The notes: generated from the sequence alone by a model not told the origin. A stretch of 64,000 nt of DNA from Mytilus edulis (GCF_963676685.1 NC_092357.1:67311957-67375956), one strand, 5' to 3'. Shown: positions 32,801 to 45,351, counted from the stretch's first letter. Translations and numbers: made by a program.

Positions 32801-35800
32801 AAAAAAAAAAAAAAAAAAAAAAATTTAATTTTTGATTGTCAAAATCAGGGAAAAAATTGAGTGTTTACTGAAATTGTTTCCAGTATTATACAAGCTCAAA
32901 CAGGATGGCCGTCATTTTTACATGTGTTTGGTTGTAAAATAAACAATCATGATATGTTTTTAGCTAATTTTGTTGCATTCTTTTATGAATTTTTGCATTT
33001 TAGCCATACCAGATACTTTTGATGGAAATCGGATGACAGAAATCTATGAATTTGATCATTTTGATTCATAAATTTCATCTTTTGAAAATTTATTTTTCAG
33101 AAATGAAAAAAAAAGTTCTAGAGTCGCGACGTTTTAACTAGGATTGGTCTGGAAACTGGAACCACACATATATATTTATTTGGCCTAAAGATCCACAAAA
33201 ATGACCAGTGTTTCACAGAAAAAAACTGAAATTTAAGATACATGTACCACCTTTAATTTGTTTTCTTTTTGTTCTATTAGGCCCAGTTTGATGCAAGTGA
33301 AATGATAACACAGAGAGAAATTGTATCACACAGAGTTAGTGAAGAATTAACAGAAAGAGCTGCCACATTTGGTTTAATTCTGGATGACATTTCATTGGTA
33401 AGATTTTTCAGGGGTCATGAGCTGGTCCTTGACCTTTGAGTTTTAACATTTTTTAAGAATATTTCTAAGATTAATTTGAACTATATGAATCATGTGCTTT
33501 TAAAAAAAAAATCCTAGTTTTTATTAAAAACGGATTTCGTGGATTTTAAGTCTGACATGTATTTATACAAGAATGTAGAAAATTAGTTTTTTTGTTTAAC
33601 ATTATTAAATTTGAGGTTCGACTGTACCAATGAAATCCGTGTATATTGGTATCCCTGGGATAATAATGAATTCATATTCAGTAAGACAATATAATTATAT
33701 ATGTCTCTGTTATAACCGTTATCATGGAATTACCCTAGTTAAGGTTGACAATGTGTGTTTTTTTTTTTTTTTTTACTAATTCCTAATAGGCTATGTCAAG
33801 GTACTCAATGCAAAAATACCTTAAGCATGTTACAAAGGAGAGCCATGGTGTAGTGGTTAGTGCATCGGACCACTAACACAAAGGTTCCTGGTTTTATTCT
33901 CACTGGGAAGAAAATTTGAGGGAATAAATTTTGGCTCTCCCTTGACACCATTTGCAAGTATGGTCTTGAGAAACGATGATAGTCCATTGGAAGGGGACGT
34001 TAAATGGCTAACCCATGTTAAGAGAGAGCCATATCTCTTGCACATAAAAGGCACCATTGTAGTATTAAAAAGGGCAGGCTAATGCCGCTACAAGGCAGCA
34101 CTCGCACCCGCAAAGTGGATAAGGATTTTATTTAAATATAAGTTGCAATAACTTGTTTCCCAATCCACTATAGATAAATATGTTTAAACTAAAGAGAAGT
34201 TGAATGATGATTGTGACTTCTTTACACTCTCAGAATGATCAAGGGAAGATAATCCAAAGATATTTTATTTTCCAGACACATTTAACATTTGGTAGAGAAT
34301 TCACACAAGCTGTAGAAATGAAACAGGTAGCCCAGCAAGATGCTGAACGAGCTAGATATCTTGTAGAAAAGGTAAGATTAATATGAGGATAGGCATTTCC
34401 AATTTTCATTCAACATTTTTAGGTACCACCCATGTTGAATAAAAAAGACAGACCTCATGGGGGTGTCAAATAATCACATAATCACAATTTTTTTGCCAAT
34501 ATAATCACATATTCATTGATTAATTTTTAACAAGATAATCAAATAATCTAAAATACAGTCCTTGTTTATCAAATAATCATATATATTTGGTTTGGTAATC
34601 AAATAATCATATATGTATTTGGTTTGGTAATCAAAAAATCATATATATATTTGGTTTGGTAATCAAATAATCATATATATATTTGGTTTGGTAATCAAAT
34701 AATCATATATATATATTTGGTTTGGTAATCAAATAATCATATATATATTTGGTTTGGTAATCAGATAATCATATATATATTTGGTTTGGTAATCAAATAA
34801 TCATATATATATTTGGTTTGGTAATCAGATAATCATATATATATTTGGTTTGGTAATCAAATAATCATATATATATTTGGTTTGGTAATCAAATAATCAT
34901 ATATATATTTGGTTTGGTAATCAGATAATCATATATATATTTGGTTTGGTAATCAAATAATCATATATATATTTGGTTTGGTAATCAAATAATCACTGTA
35001 AAATGACCAAGTAATCACATAATCAATATCCCCATGAGGAGTCTCATATACTAGAGGGACAATAAAATTTAAAAGGTCAAAGAAAAACCAATGATACCAT
35101 ATTACCATGACAAAAATAACAATGAGAAGAAAAACAAATCTTCAAGGCACTACATAGAAAACTAAAGTCTGAAGCAAAACCAACGCCGCCAACACTCTGA
35201 TAGATCCTGATCCATGTGTGGCACCTGTCTTGTTGTTTTCGTGTGGCACCTGTGTTGTTGTTCATTGCTCATTTGGTGATATTTAAGTCTCACTTTATAA
35301 AATTTTAATATTTTGAAATTTAAGAATTCCATTGCTAGTATATTTATAAACATGAACTAAGAAAGGCCAATATGAACACACAGACTTGTACAGATGACCT
35401 TGAACATTTTGAAATGAACAAGTCAAAAGTTTAAAAAGTTAAATCAGCTGTAAAAAAATTAATTGATCAGTCTATATTAAATATGAAAATAATTAGAAGC
35501 GGGTACACATTAATAAGACAGCAACCCCAAAAAAAAACAATCAGAGGACACATAGTTTGGTATTGAATGTACAGTGGGTCTAAATAATATGTCAATCTCC
35601 AAATAGTCCCGAGTCAATCAAAGTTTCGAATATTTTAACAGACACATTCAATGATCTGCTATCAACGCTTATTTCATATTGGTTAAGGATTGGATTCTCT
35701 TATTGGATACAAAGGGGTCACATGACATTCTTTATTATTCATTCCATCGGTCTTTAACGGAACAAAGTTGACCAGAAAACCGATCGTTTACGGACTTTTA

Positions 35801-36615
35801 CATGTTAATGACCGGTGAGGCATGGTTTCTCTGTTTAGAGAGATATCATTTTAATAAAACATTTTCTTGTTTTCAATTTTATATTTAAGTTGTTGAATTG
35901 TTTACCATATGTTTTCGTAAATTATAATATTATAAAAAACTGTATTTAGTATTCATATACTGAAAAATTGCACTTTAATGAATAGCAGTGACTTATAGTT
36001 ACATGTATTACTACGGCTGGTCTTCACTCTTTGCTATAGAAGTGGTACAATAACTCGAGCTTGCTTTGAACTTTTTGAATTTATGAGAATTTGTGAAAAC
36101 ATGGTTCCTCATGGACTGCCCGTAGGACAGTGGTTTTGACTGCGACAGCAATAATGACCTCCCCTATGGCTCAGTCGTTATCATTGTCTTAATCAATACC
36201 ATATCTCCATAATCACCAGTTTTTCAATAACTATTATGTAATTAATCCTTTTGATCATGATGATAAAAAACAACACACAAAAAAAAGAATAAAAAAGAGA
36301 AAAAAACGCTGAATTCTAGAATCAGTAAAAACTGGAGAGAAAAAAAGTAACATATTTCAAATAGTGGCGAGGTTTGTAACTTTTCAGAGTTATCTTTTAT
36401 AGGCCGAGATGATGAGGCAAGCTGCTGTCATAACAGCAGAGGGAGATTCAGAAGGAGCCAAGTTACTGGCCTTGGCATTCAGAGAGGCAGGCGAAGGATT
36501 AGTCGAATTACGTAAACTAGAGGCGGCAGAAGACATTGCCTACCAATTGTCCGGGTCACGTAACATCACATACTTACCGTCAGGCCAACAGACATTGTTA
36601 TCCTTACCGCAGTAA
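29860..36615 (+). CDS. PHB1: Prohibitin-1, 6 exons
   Basis: Prohibitin-1 pairs with prohibitin-2 to form ring scaffolds in the inner mitochondrial membrane that stabilise respiratory and cristae proteins. Exons are 29860-29941, 30849-31010, 31879-32021, 33281-33397, 34276-34371 and 36403-36615. All have GT-AG junctions and matching phases, giving 270 residues (human 272). The N-terminal hydrophobic anchor is residues 1-27. The SPFH/Band 7 domain runs from about 28 to 190, with [39 protein letters not shown] and [10 protein letters not shown]. The coiled-coil region at about 175-235 holds [16 protein letters not shown] and ends with [16 protein letters not shown]. The C-terminus is [19 protein letters not shown]. 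The human AEQQKKAAI segment reads AEMMRQAAV here. No defect is seen. Four of five introns carry repeats. Confidence 0.97.
31094..31228. mobile_element. MITE, GGCGGATCCAG ends, in prohibitin intron 2
   Basis: Short inverted ends GGCGGATCCAG/CTGGATCCGCC enclose a G-rich interior ('aaggggggcccgctgactga'). A second copy lies inverted at 40,676-40,838 and a partial one at 53,880-53,975. The three differ mainly in the length of the G-runs. Confidence 0.7.
32595..32725. repeat. Dispersed 'gccaatgagacaactctcc' repeat fragment
   Basis: This is a short-family copy in prohibitin intron 3. It directly abuts the TAA target of the next element, so that element landed at its edge. Confidence 0.65.
32731..33185. 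mobile_element. 455-bp element with GGCCAAATAAAAA ends, prohibitin intron 3
   Basis: The ends are shared with the 176-bp MITE at 14,776-14,951. The flanks are TAA (32,728-32,730 and 33,186-33,188). The interior is different and longer, with a poly(A) tract. Same terminal repeats with unrelated interiors suggest one transposase source mobilising both. Confidence 0.75.
33836..34130 (+). mobile_element. tRNA-derived SINE in prohibitin intron 4
   Basis: The head carries a pol III A-box-like GTGTAGTGGTTAGTGC (about 33,848) and a B-box-like GGTTCCTGGTTTTATTC (about 33,883), spaced as in a tRNA gene. A non-tRNA body to about 34,130 follows. It is in the same direction as prohibitin. It cannot fold as a full tRNA, so it is a SINE and not a tRNA gene. 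Confidence 0.7.
34560..34995. repeat. 32-bp minisatellite in prohibitin intron 5
   Basis: About 13 units of 'ggtttggtaatcaaataatc' plus 'atatatatattt' repeat with a period near 32 bp and few differences. The array is flanked by short 'aatcacataatca' repeats and by inverted CTCATGGGG/CCCCATGAG (about 34,455 and 35,030), so it may be the core of a small element. Confidence 0.85.
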
Positions 36616-38404
36616 CTGTGTCTATAAATAGAATAGACGATATATTTCTGTTTGTGTATATGTATGTAAAGTTTTTGAGACAGTAAAAGAACAATTTTCT
36701 TAATTAAGTTTTGTCTTTCATATGTTAGATTAATTATTTATTATTCAGTTTTTATGCAAGTTAATCAACATGATCAGCTTCATATATGTTCAGCTGAAGC
36801 TTGCCTCTGGGTGCAGGAATTTCTCGCTGCATTGAAGACCAGTTGGTGGCCTTTGGCTGTTTTCTGATCTTCTGTGAGATTGTTACATTTGTATCTCTTT
36901 GACACATTCCCCATTTCCATTTTCATTACCTTCTCATAGGAGGATGTTCCCTGAGGGCCCTTTTTGGCCATGCATGTCAAGTAAATATCCATGTTTCTGA
37001 TCAGGATGAGAACATGTTAATGTGGTATGAATATGAAGCCTCCTTTGTACTAGACCAACAAGTTGGGCTGGCTTTTGAAATGTGGTAGTGCACTGCACGA
37101 ACTAACAATCCACAATAAAGACCAGTTAACTTGCCTAGACAAATAACTCTTTACTACATTTAGTAGCAAACCACTCTGCTGTTAATTAATGTTACTACTG
37201 TCATGCTGTGTGGTTAGAGGAGAAGAAGTAATTAACAATTTCCATACAGTTCCATATAGTTTGTTTACATTCTCATGGTCTGGTCGATAATTTTCCCATT
37301 AGCATCATACCACATCTCCTCATTTGTATTTTAGCAAAATTCAAGATCATTAAACAGATTAACAAGATCTTCAAAAGGAGAACTAAAGCTTCAAGTAAAA
37401 TGTATTTGAAATATTGTCCACAAGGTGGAAGGGGATCTGCTGCATTCATAAAGTTTGTCAGTATATATTGAAGTTGTATGCATGGATATAACTATCCGGC
37501 AGCAGTGGTGTAATCTATATGCTGAAAGCATTATATTTCAGAAGGCAAATGTCCTGGATGCCTCATATCTTGTATGCCATGACCTTATGTTACAAAGTGT
37601 ATGCCTGTTGTATGTCTAATGTCCATGACCTCATTTTTATGGTTCAGTAACAAAATCTAGTTTTTTTTGTCATGTGAATTTCTCTCTCATTATGAGTAAT
37701 AGGACAACTATATTTAGTATATTGGTCCCTTGCAAGATATACATGTCCATCAGAGAGGATTCACATGACCTTGACCTCATTCCCTGTTTCATTGATCAAG
37801 ATTAAAGTTGAATGATTAGGTCCATTCCTCAAATACTATAAGCAGAAGGATAACCACATGTGGTGTATGGAATGACTGTAATGGGCACATGTCAGTCTGG
37901 CAGGTTTCATTTGACCTTGACCTCATTTAATGGCTCATTGGTCAATGTTAAGTCTGTGTTTTGGTCTGTTTTTGAACTACTATGGGTAATAGGTCAACTA
38001 TAGTTGGAATGATTGTAAGGTGTGCATGTCTGTCTGGTAGGTATCATCTGACCTTGACCTCATTATCATGGCTCATTGGTCAATGTTATTTTTTTTGTGT
38101 ATTTGTCTGTTTTTCAAGTACTATAAAGTAATAGTTTTTTTTCAAATTCTTCAAGCAGTAGTAATTATATTTGGTGATTGAAATAATTGTAAGGTGTACA
38201 TGTCTGTCTGGCAGGTATTATCAGACCTTGACATCATTTTCCGTATATGAGATACTACAAATGTATTAAAAGTAACAGGTCAACTATATTTGGTTTAATG
38301 AATTATTGTAAGGTGTACATGTCTGTCTTACCTGATTCATCTGACCATGACCTCATTATCATAGAAGATTGATAATGTTAAGTTCATGTGATACTTGTGG
38401 TAAA
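36616..38404. other. Intergenic region between convergent prohibitin and dismutase genes
   Basis: No gene is seen. It holds a dispersed-repeat fragment (36,795-36,925). A decayed TGTCGAGC-family body lies at about 37,505-38,395, with repeated 'gaccttgacctcatt' and 'gtgtacatgtctgtctggc' units but no hairpin end. No canonical AATAAA is evident close to the prohibitin stop. Confidence 0.6.
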
Positions 38405-38672
38405 ACCCTCAGACAGGAAACAAAAAAGGAATGTCCCTAATCAAATGTCAAAATCAAAAGCTCAAACACATCAAAAGAATGGATAACAACTGTCATATTC
38501 CTGACTTGGTACAGACATTTTCAAATGTAGAAAATGGTGGATTGAACATGGTTTTATAGCTATCTTAACCCTCACTTGTATGACAGTCGCATCAAATTCC
38601 ATTATATTGACAACGATACATGAACAAAACAAATGGACACAATAGGTAAAAATGTCAAAATAGGGGTACAGC
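38405..38672. repeat. Dispersed repeat, 'ctgacttggtacagac' family
   Basis: Other copies or inverted copies lie at 60,635-60,905, about 61,770-62,290, 62,755-62,955 and 63,060-63,185. It is non-coding. The 270 bp after it, up to the dismutase stop, show nothing recognisable. Confidence 0.6.
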
Positions 38673-38948
38673 AGTCAACATTGTGTTATCATCTTAATCA
38701 CTATAAAAACAAACAAAAGTAACAAAGAATGTTAAAAATGGATGTTCCATCATATTATGAGTAACCAAATGGAAGAAATATTCTGTAATATTTTTTCCAC
38801 TGGAACAAATATGGTATTTTTTCCCTACAAACTAAATGATATAAAATATTATTTCAAACAGGAATCAATGAAATTGTAGGTTAAGGGGACCTTCTGTTAG
38901 GGGGAACAAATATATGTCGACAGATATCTACCAAACAAATAATTTAAG

Positions 38949-41900
38949 TTAAAACCATAAGTATAGTTCATCATGCCCTTTATTTTTTAAAAACCAAGAA
39001 TCCAGTTCTTCTACATTTTTCCAGTCTACAAGTTTCCACCAATCAGAGATATGATTAGGTCTCTTGTTTTTATGTTTTAAATAGTAGGCGTGTTCCCATA
39101 CATCAATCACTAAAATTGGGCAGAGTCCTTGTGACAATGGAGAATCCTGATTGGCTGTTGTTGAAATGATGAGCATCCTGTCCTTTGGTTGCCTTGACAA
39201 CCATACATAACCTGTAATTTCAGGAATAATATAATATAGTATTGGCTTAGAGTTTCAATATTTTTATCTAGAATGAAAAAAAATATTAACTTGGATAATG
39301 GAAATACTGGTCAATATTGAAACTGGACATGCGTTTAGGGGTTCCCTATCTTTAAGTAAGGTGATGATGTGTGATTGCCACTGACTTGCAGTTTTTACAG
39401 GGTCAGTAAGTCATTTTTTTTTTATATAGCATTGTAATCTGGAATATTTATTTTTTTCAAATTCCAGTATATAAAAGCATATCATTTTTCCAAAAGTACA
39501 TCATTTATAATCTGTCCATGAAAAAATGTCATTGAACAATTTTGTCTCTTGTTAAAATTTAAAATAAATCTCATTTATCTAAGTATACTATAAAGAAAGC
39601 AAAACATTTCTTTAAATTGGTGACTGACATCCTAAAACTTAAGAATGGTGAATCAGAAAATTTTCAAAATCAATTGATAGCTTGTTTTTATTTATCCTAG
39701 CATAGTAGTCTATTTTTCTTTATCTTTATAATCTCAACAATTGTGTAAAGAAAATTAATGCGCAAGCTGGAGTAGGATATATGAGATATTAAAATTCATC
39801 AACCAGGAAATTTTACAAAATTGGAAGGGAGCTTTCTGTCATCTTTTAAATTGTTTTTATGAAAGTTTTACGGAAACTCATCAAAGTATGAAAGATTGCT
39901 TGAATTTGTACAATGCTTTCTTTGATGTACAGAGGGAAGGACTGACAGATAAAGGGATAGTGTCCTTGACGTGGAGGTTAAAACTTTACTTGTTATATAA
40001 CTAGCTATAATCATGATTTTTAAGTTGAAGCTGTGATAAAGATACTTTCAAGTTTTGTTGACTGATTTTGACAATTTTCATGTTGTTAACAAGTGTTTTT
40101 TTTACATTGGTCATGAAAGTTTTCAACTATATGAAGTTCTATGCATTTGTTGTCAACTGAAAATTGTCTCCCCTTGTTTAGATCAGGTACTTCAGATAAT
40201 TTTCAATTTCATAACAAATCTAAAAATGACTGATCAAAACAAGGGGAGGTAATTTTTTTACTATTTTTTAATAATGAAAATCAGAAATACCTGCTGCAAA
40301 CAAGGGGAGATAATTTTCAATTTCATGAAAAATCTGAAATTCCTGAGATGGCAGAAACCACATGAACCATTAAATCTTCAGAATTTCCTGGATTTTTGAT
40401 TTTATTTTTTGAAAAATTCATTCAAGCTTATATACACATAAAATGTATGGTTTCAAGTAACGAAGATGTGTGCACGCTTATGTGAACATATAGAAAACCA
40501 TTTACTTTGGGTGTCTGTCCAGCATGGAGATTTTGAAATTTATAAATGCATTGCAAATAAGGCAAAAAATTTGATGCTCTGATACCAATCTTTTCCTCAC
40601 CTGCAGAATCCTGCTAAAAGCCGACAAGAATTAAAGTCAAAATTCAAGAGATAAATTATATTCAGTGAATAAGCATAGGCGGATCCAGGGGGGGGGGGGG
40701 GCCCTGGGGGGCCTGGGCCCCCCCCTTTCGTGGGAAAAATTTGGTTGATTATATAGGGAATCACTGAAGCATGACTGGAGAGGCCCCCCCCTTAGGTCAG
40801 TCAGAGGGCCCCACCTTAGGAAAAGTTCTGGATCCGCCACTGATAAAACCCTTGTCAGAACGTATCCTTACCATCAAAATCTCAAGATATTTTTCTTTAA
40901 ATAATACTAAATTTTCCCCCACTTCGATTGGATGCCGTCAAGTGAGGAGACCAGAATTTCGACTTCTGATTGGACCATTATCTGAAGGAAATCGCCAACC
41001 TGTGTATGCAACTTTTTACTTGGCAATGTGTAGTACAATAACCTACAATTTACAGACATTTTTTTTCAGTCCACATAATGCAATTATATACCTCAAAGGC
41101 TCAATGCTTCACAGAATAACTATAACAAAATTTCTGCATGAGACACATGTTCTGGTACACTAAAACTGTTACTTGCCACCTGAATCAAACAAGGGGAGAT
41201 AGTTATGCAATTTCATCATTCAAATCTAAATCTGATCCAAACAACAGTCAGGGATATAACTCTATAGGGTTATTACAGGAAAATAACATACATTTGTTAT
41301 TGTGGACTAAAAAATCAAAAACTGTGATAGCATACCTATGTTACATGTTTCAAAGGGACAATATACATCATAAGTTTAGTTAAAATCATACCTGTCAACC
41401 TGTGACAATGAAAATGCAGGTCATGACCTGCATTGAAGAATCAAATCTCAGGTCATAACGTGTACGAACTTTTTCGAGCTGAATTTCAGTATTTATGGTA
41501 CATTTTCTTATAATGTATATCAAAGATACCAAAACATCAATGCATGTTCACTTTGTTAAGTCATTTTAAATCTTATTAAATATTATTTCATTGCACTTTT
41601 AAAGATTTTTATAAATTTGTGTAACTCAGTCTTATATGTGCTTTACTTTTTGAGAAAAATACTACAATCATCAAACACTAGAATTTAATGTAAATCTTAA
41701 ATGTTTGAGACTATTGACTATGTAGCCTATAACCATATTAATTTTCATTTATCAAGGAAATTAGACTATGATAAAATATAGTAATACAGTTAAAGGAAGT
41801 ATAAATGTAAAAAATAATTTTCAACTTTTTAAAAAAAAATGTATAAAGGTACAAACATAATGAAAAGTTATTTTTCAATATGTATTTGAATTTTATATTT

Positions 41901-44900
41901 TTATGATTTAATCTTTTTCACCCATAAAACGTAAATATAAGGAATAATTTTGAATGGTGACAAATAAGGGGAAGTAACTCTAGTTCAGTTTGTAAACCAA
42001 TGGTGCAATTTATTTACGACCTAAAGCTAAGGTAATTATTGGTGTTTGACACCAAAGCTGTCAAGTGAAGCCATGCACTTAATGGGTCACTTAATTTGAC
42101 AGTTCACATAGCTAGATGAACTTCCTGTTCATGGAAGAATAACGAATTTGCTGGTATTTCAAAGGAATATTACTTATGAAATCAATCTCAAGGCTAAGAA
42201 ATACGGGTGAAATCAGGTCATTTTCGAAATTCCTGGGTTATTTCAATGACCCGGCGGGTGTTCCGGGTGATCTTTCAGAATTGTGAAAATCTCGGGTCAC
42301 ACCCGCAGAATACGGGTCAGTTGACAGGTATGTAAAATGTATACAAGTTCTATTGATATTACTATTGTCTTTATGTATACTTAACTATTAAAAGATGTAA
42401 CAGTTCATAGTATTCCAATTTTGAATAGTACACTTATATGTTATTACAGAAAAAATTGCCTGTAATAACTGAAGGATGTTATCACAGCTTCTCTATATCA
42501 CTTCAAAGCATTTGCTTAGACATAAATCATGCTGAATTACAATGTATTTTAATTTATTGTAAGAAATAATGACCAGAGCATGTAATGAGGTTCTGCGTAA
42601 GTTTCTCAGTAATTCCCAAGTTTCTTATAAAAATTATAATAAGTTACATTCCTTTAATAACTATGCCTTGTTATCACAGCTAAGTTAATTCTAAGTTAAT
42701 AGCCTTGTCTCATTGATTTACCATGGTTAATCAAAAATGTATTAATTCAATTTAAAAATTAATTATCAAGGCTTTGCATTTAGTTTCTGCGCAAAGTCCC
42801 ATGAGTTCCCTAGAGTCCACTATAGATTAAATAATTTTACAAATAACAAACATATGTTATTATAGATTTAGAAAATTTAAGGAAAAGTATCTGTAATAAC
42901 ACACGCAAGTTATTTTCTGTAATAACCCTATAGAGTTATATCTCTGACTGAACAAGGGGAGATAATTCTCAATTTCATAACAAATCTAAATCTGATCCAA
43001 AAAAGGAGAAATAAATTTCAATTTCATAAAAAAAATCTGAAATACCTGATCCAAACAAGGACAATGCTTTCTGTGTAAATGCTTCTTTAAATTTATCAAA
43101 GCTGCCAAAACTTCTTTCAATATCAGTCATCAGATTTGAAGAAGGTTTTCTGTCTTCTTCATCAGGGTTTGGCGACATGATCCACCAATATAAATTATGA
43201 TTCACAAATCTATAAAGAGAAAAGATATGATTGGTTAAGTTAATAGCTTAATGTGATAACAACATTTACTAAATGGAATTAGATAAGTTACTGTTTACAA
43301 ATCTGTAAATTGTTTATTTTAGGTTAAGATTTGGATGACCTCATTAATATTATATGCAGTATACATCAGTTAAAAATTACTATTCAATTTGAGATTTAAA
43401 GGTGACTGCTGATAATTGAAGATGATTTAAACCAGCAATAGAAAGGTTATTATATAACAGGGTTGTTCAAAGTCAGAAGCCTATAATTCAGTTGTTGTTT
43501 GCAAGGTCTGTCATTTGTTTTTCTAAATTGTTTAGTTACAAAGATGTATAAGGGAGCTACCATTTGATTTTTATGGGGGGGCTAGGATGAAAAATTTTGT
43601 CCTGCATTTTTTTTTAGCTGTAATCTCTGTCCTGCCTTTTTATTTTTCACTCTGTTCGGTCCTGCCTTTTTTTTTTTTAGTTTATCCTGACTTTTTTTTA
43701 CCTAAATTGTCGTCCTGACTTTTTTTTTTTGCAAGTGTCTCATCCTGCCTTTTTTATTACTCAAAACTCCTGTCCTGCCTATTTTTTTCAAATTTCATCC
43801 TAGCCCCCCCATAAAAATCAAATGGTAGCTCCCTAAGTCAGATCAATCTTTTTTTCTTCATTTGAATTGATTCACAATATGTCATGTCAATGCCTTTTAC
43901 AACTGATTATACAACAAGAGTTTTGCTCTTTGTTGAAGGTATTGTTGTACAGTGCCATACAAGCAAAATAAAAAAATAGAAATAACATGTTGCTAACAAT
44001 TTGATTCAAAGCAGATTTCAGTTTTTACTGGTCATTTTTTCATGTTTTAAGTGTTTATGAGTGTTAATTTTTATTACAGATATCTTCAATTCTGCAGTGA
44101 TAATTATGAACATTAGTGTTTTGAGAAGAGGGAATAGTTCTTTACGAACGTAAACTGCAACACAGAACAATATTTATTCCATTATTCTGATTCAAACAAA
44201 CACACAATAGTTTTAAAACTGTTTTAAAAATTATCTTTTTTTTTTTTATGTATTCAGGTAATTTTTCAAATATTGAAAATTTGTGAAATCATTGTTTCCT
44301 TATAGACATCCAAATAAATTTATCTTTATGGATTTTTCACAATAAAAGTAAAAAAATAAAACAAAAAATTCTTACAATATTTTTTTTTTTTAATTCTTGC
44401 ACATTTGACTCTGTAACCACTTTTCATCTTGCAAATGTAAATTGTCCTGAATAAAACAATGTTTTGCTCATTTGTGTTTCTTTACTGGAATATTAAGGTT
44501 ATTTGATGCACAAAATAGGGTGCATTAGTGTTCTAGTTGTCCTCCATACTATATTTTATCTTTGCACCGGAAAGAGGTTAATAAACAAAACAATGGCGGA
44601 TGGTGATCGCCGATTTTCAATCATTTATTGAACTGAATAAACTAGACAATTGGGTAACATATTATGCATCATTGTAAAGCTAAATATCTGAATTTTATTT
44701 ATTTGAATCATATTTGTTCCGTCTAGCTCGACCGCCAGTTGGATTTGAAGAATAACATTATGACCACCGGAATGGGGTTAAACCAGTATATAACTTATAT
44801 GATTTACTATACATCTCTGACATGTAGATGTTGTCATTTGACATGCCCACTTTCGAGCAGCTAACTACCATGACTACTGGAAACATGAACTTTGACTAAA

Positions 44901-45351
44901 TGAAATAATGAAATTTGTTTAATCCAAACCCTGCAATAGAGTGTACTGGTATATGTCTTTGATGTAATCTTGAAACAGAAAAATATAGATGACATAAATA
45001 TTCTTAACTCATATCATGTCAATACTAAAGCATTTAAACTATATTCAAATAATTATACTGTATGCTGAAAGAAAAAAAATCATTATTTCTTTTCGTAATT
45101 ACAGAATTATTATACTGTCTCCAGCTTTCTAGAACAGCATTCAACTTCTTTGTATAAGCTGCATGATGTCCTTGGTGATGAACTCTCAACGTTTCCTTGT
45201 CAATGTAAGGTTCAAGTTCATCATAGTCATACGGAAGGTTTGGCAATTCATATTCTGCAGCAATAGCGTCGTTTGTCTTATATATTTCATGCTTGCAACT
45301 GCTGGGATTAAGTAAAATAAACAAACACAAAAATTTCAAGACTGCCGCCAT
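38949..45351 (-). CDS. Secreted/ER-type Fe/Mn superoxide dismutase, 4 exons
   Basis: Dismutes superoxide to oxygen and hydrogen peroxide. Exons are 45351-45116, 44968-44930 (tentative), 43209-43046 and 39211-38949, with phases closing to 233 residues. The start is the ATG at 45,351 in a strong context (AAAATGGCGG). A signal peptide ([19 protein letters not shown]) replaces the mitochondrial leader of ordinary Mn-SOD. All four metal ligands are visible: His in LRVHHQGHH, His in GFVNHN, Asp and His in DVWEHAYY; the gateway Tyr in HHAAY is also present. The Gln that normally tunes the metal is Ile ([11 protein letters not shown]). The end reads HDEL followed by YLWF. The segment between KLN and FVNH is about ten residues shorter than usual, so an exon may be missed there. 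The intron at 39,212-43,045 holds two mobile elements. Confidence 0.88.
40676..40838. mobile_element. MITE, GGCGGATCCAG family, in dismutase intron 3
   Basis: An inverted copy of the 31,094-31,228 element with longer G and C runs. Open frames across it on both strands are repeat sequence, not genes. Confidence 0.7.
41387..42332. mobile_element. 946-bp inverted-repeat element with 6-bp duplication TAAAAT
   Basis: The ends are CATACCTGTCAAC and GTTGACAGGTATG. The duplicates TAAAAT are at 41,381-41,386 and 42,333-42,338. The right part has repeated 'cgggtg' motifs. No transposase. It is a sister family of 26,269-27,258 by ends, size and duplication length. Confidence 0.8.
43552..43833. mobile_element. 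282-bp MITE with TAA duplication, dismutase intron 2
   Basis: The ends GGGAGCTACCATTTGATTTT and their inverse are followed by a G/C run. TAA duplicates are at 43,549-43,551 and 43,834-43,836. The interior is a degenerate 'gtcctgccttttttt' tandem repeat. Confidence 0.8.

Noticed and set aside
33836-33920. Functional tRNA gene
   Set aside because: A and B boxes are recognisable, but the acceptor and anticodon stems do not pair and a non-tRNA body follows. It is a SINE head.
34560-34995. CRISPR-like appearance of regularly spaced repeats
   Set aside because: There are no unique spacers; the whole 32-bp unit repeats head to tail. It is an animal minisatellite.
41138-41383. Plus-strand frames at 40,771-41,383 in the dismutase intron
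   Set aside because: They begin in a MITE and continue into non-conserved intron sequence with no domain.
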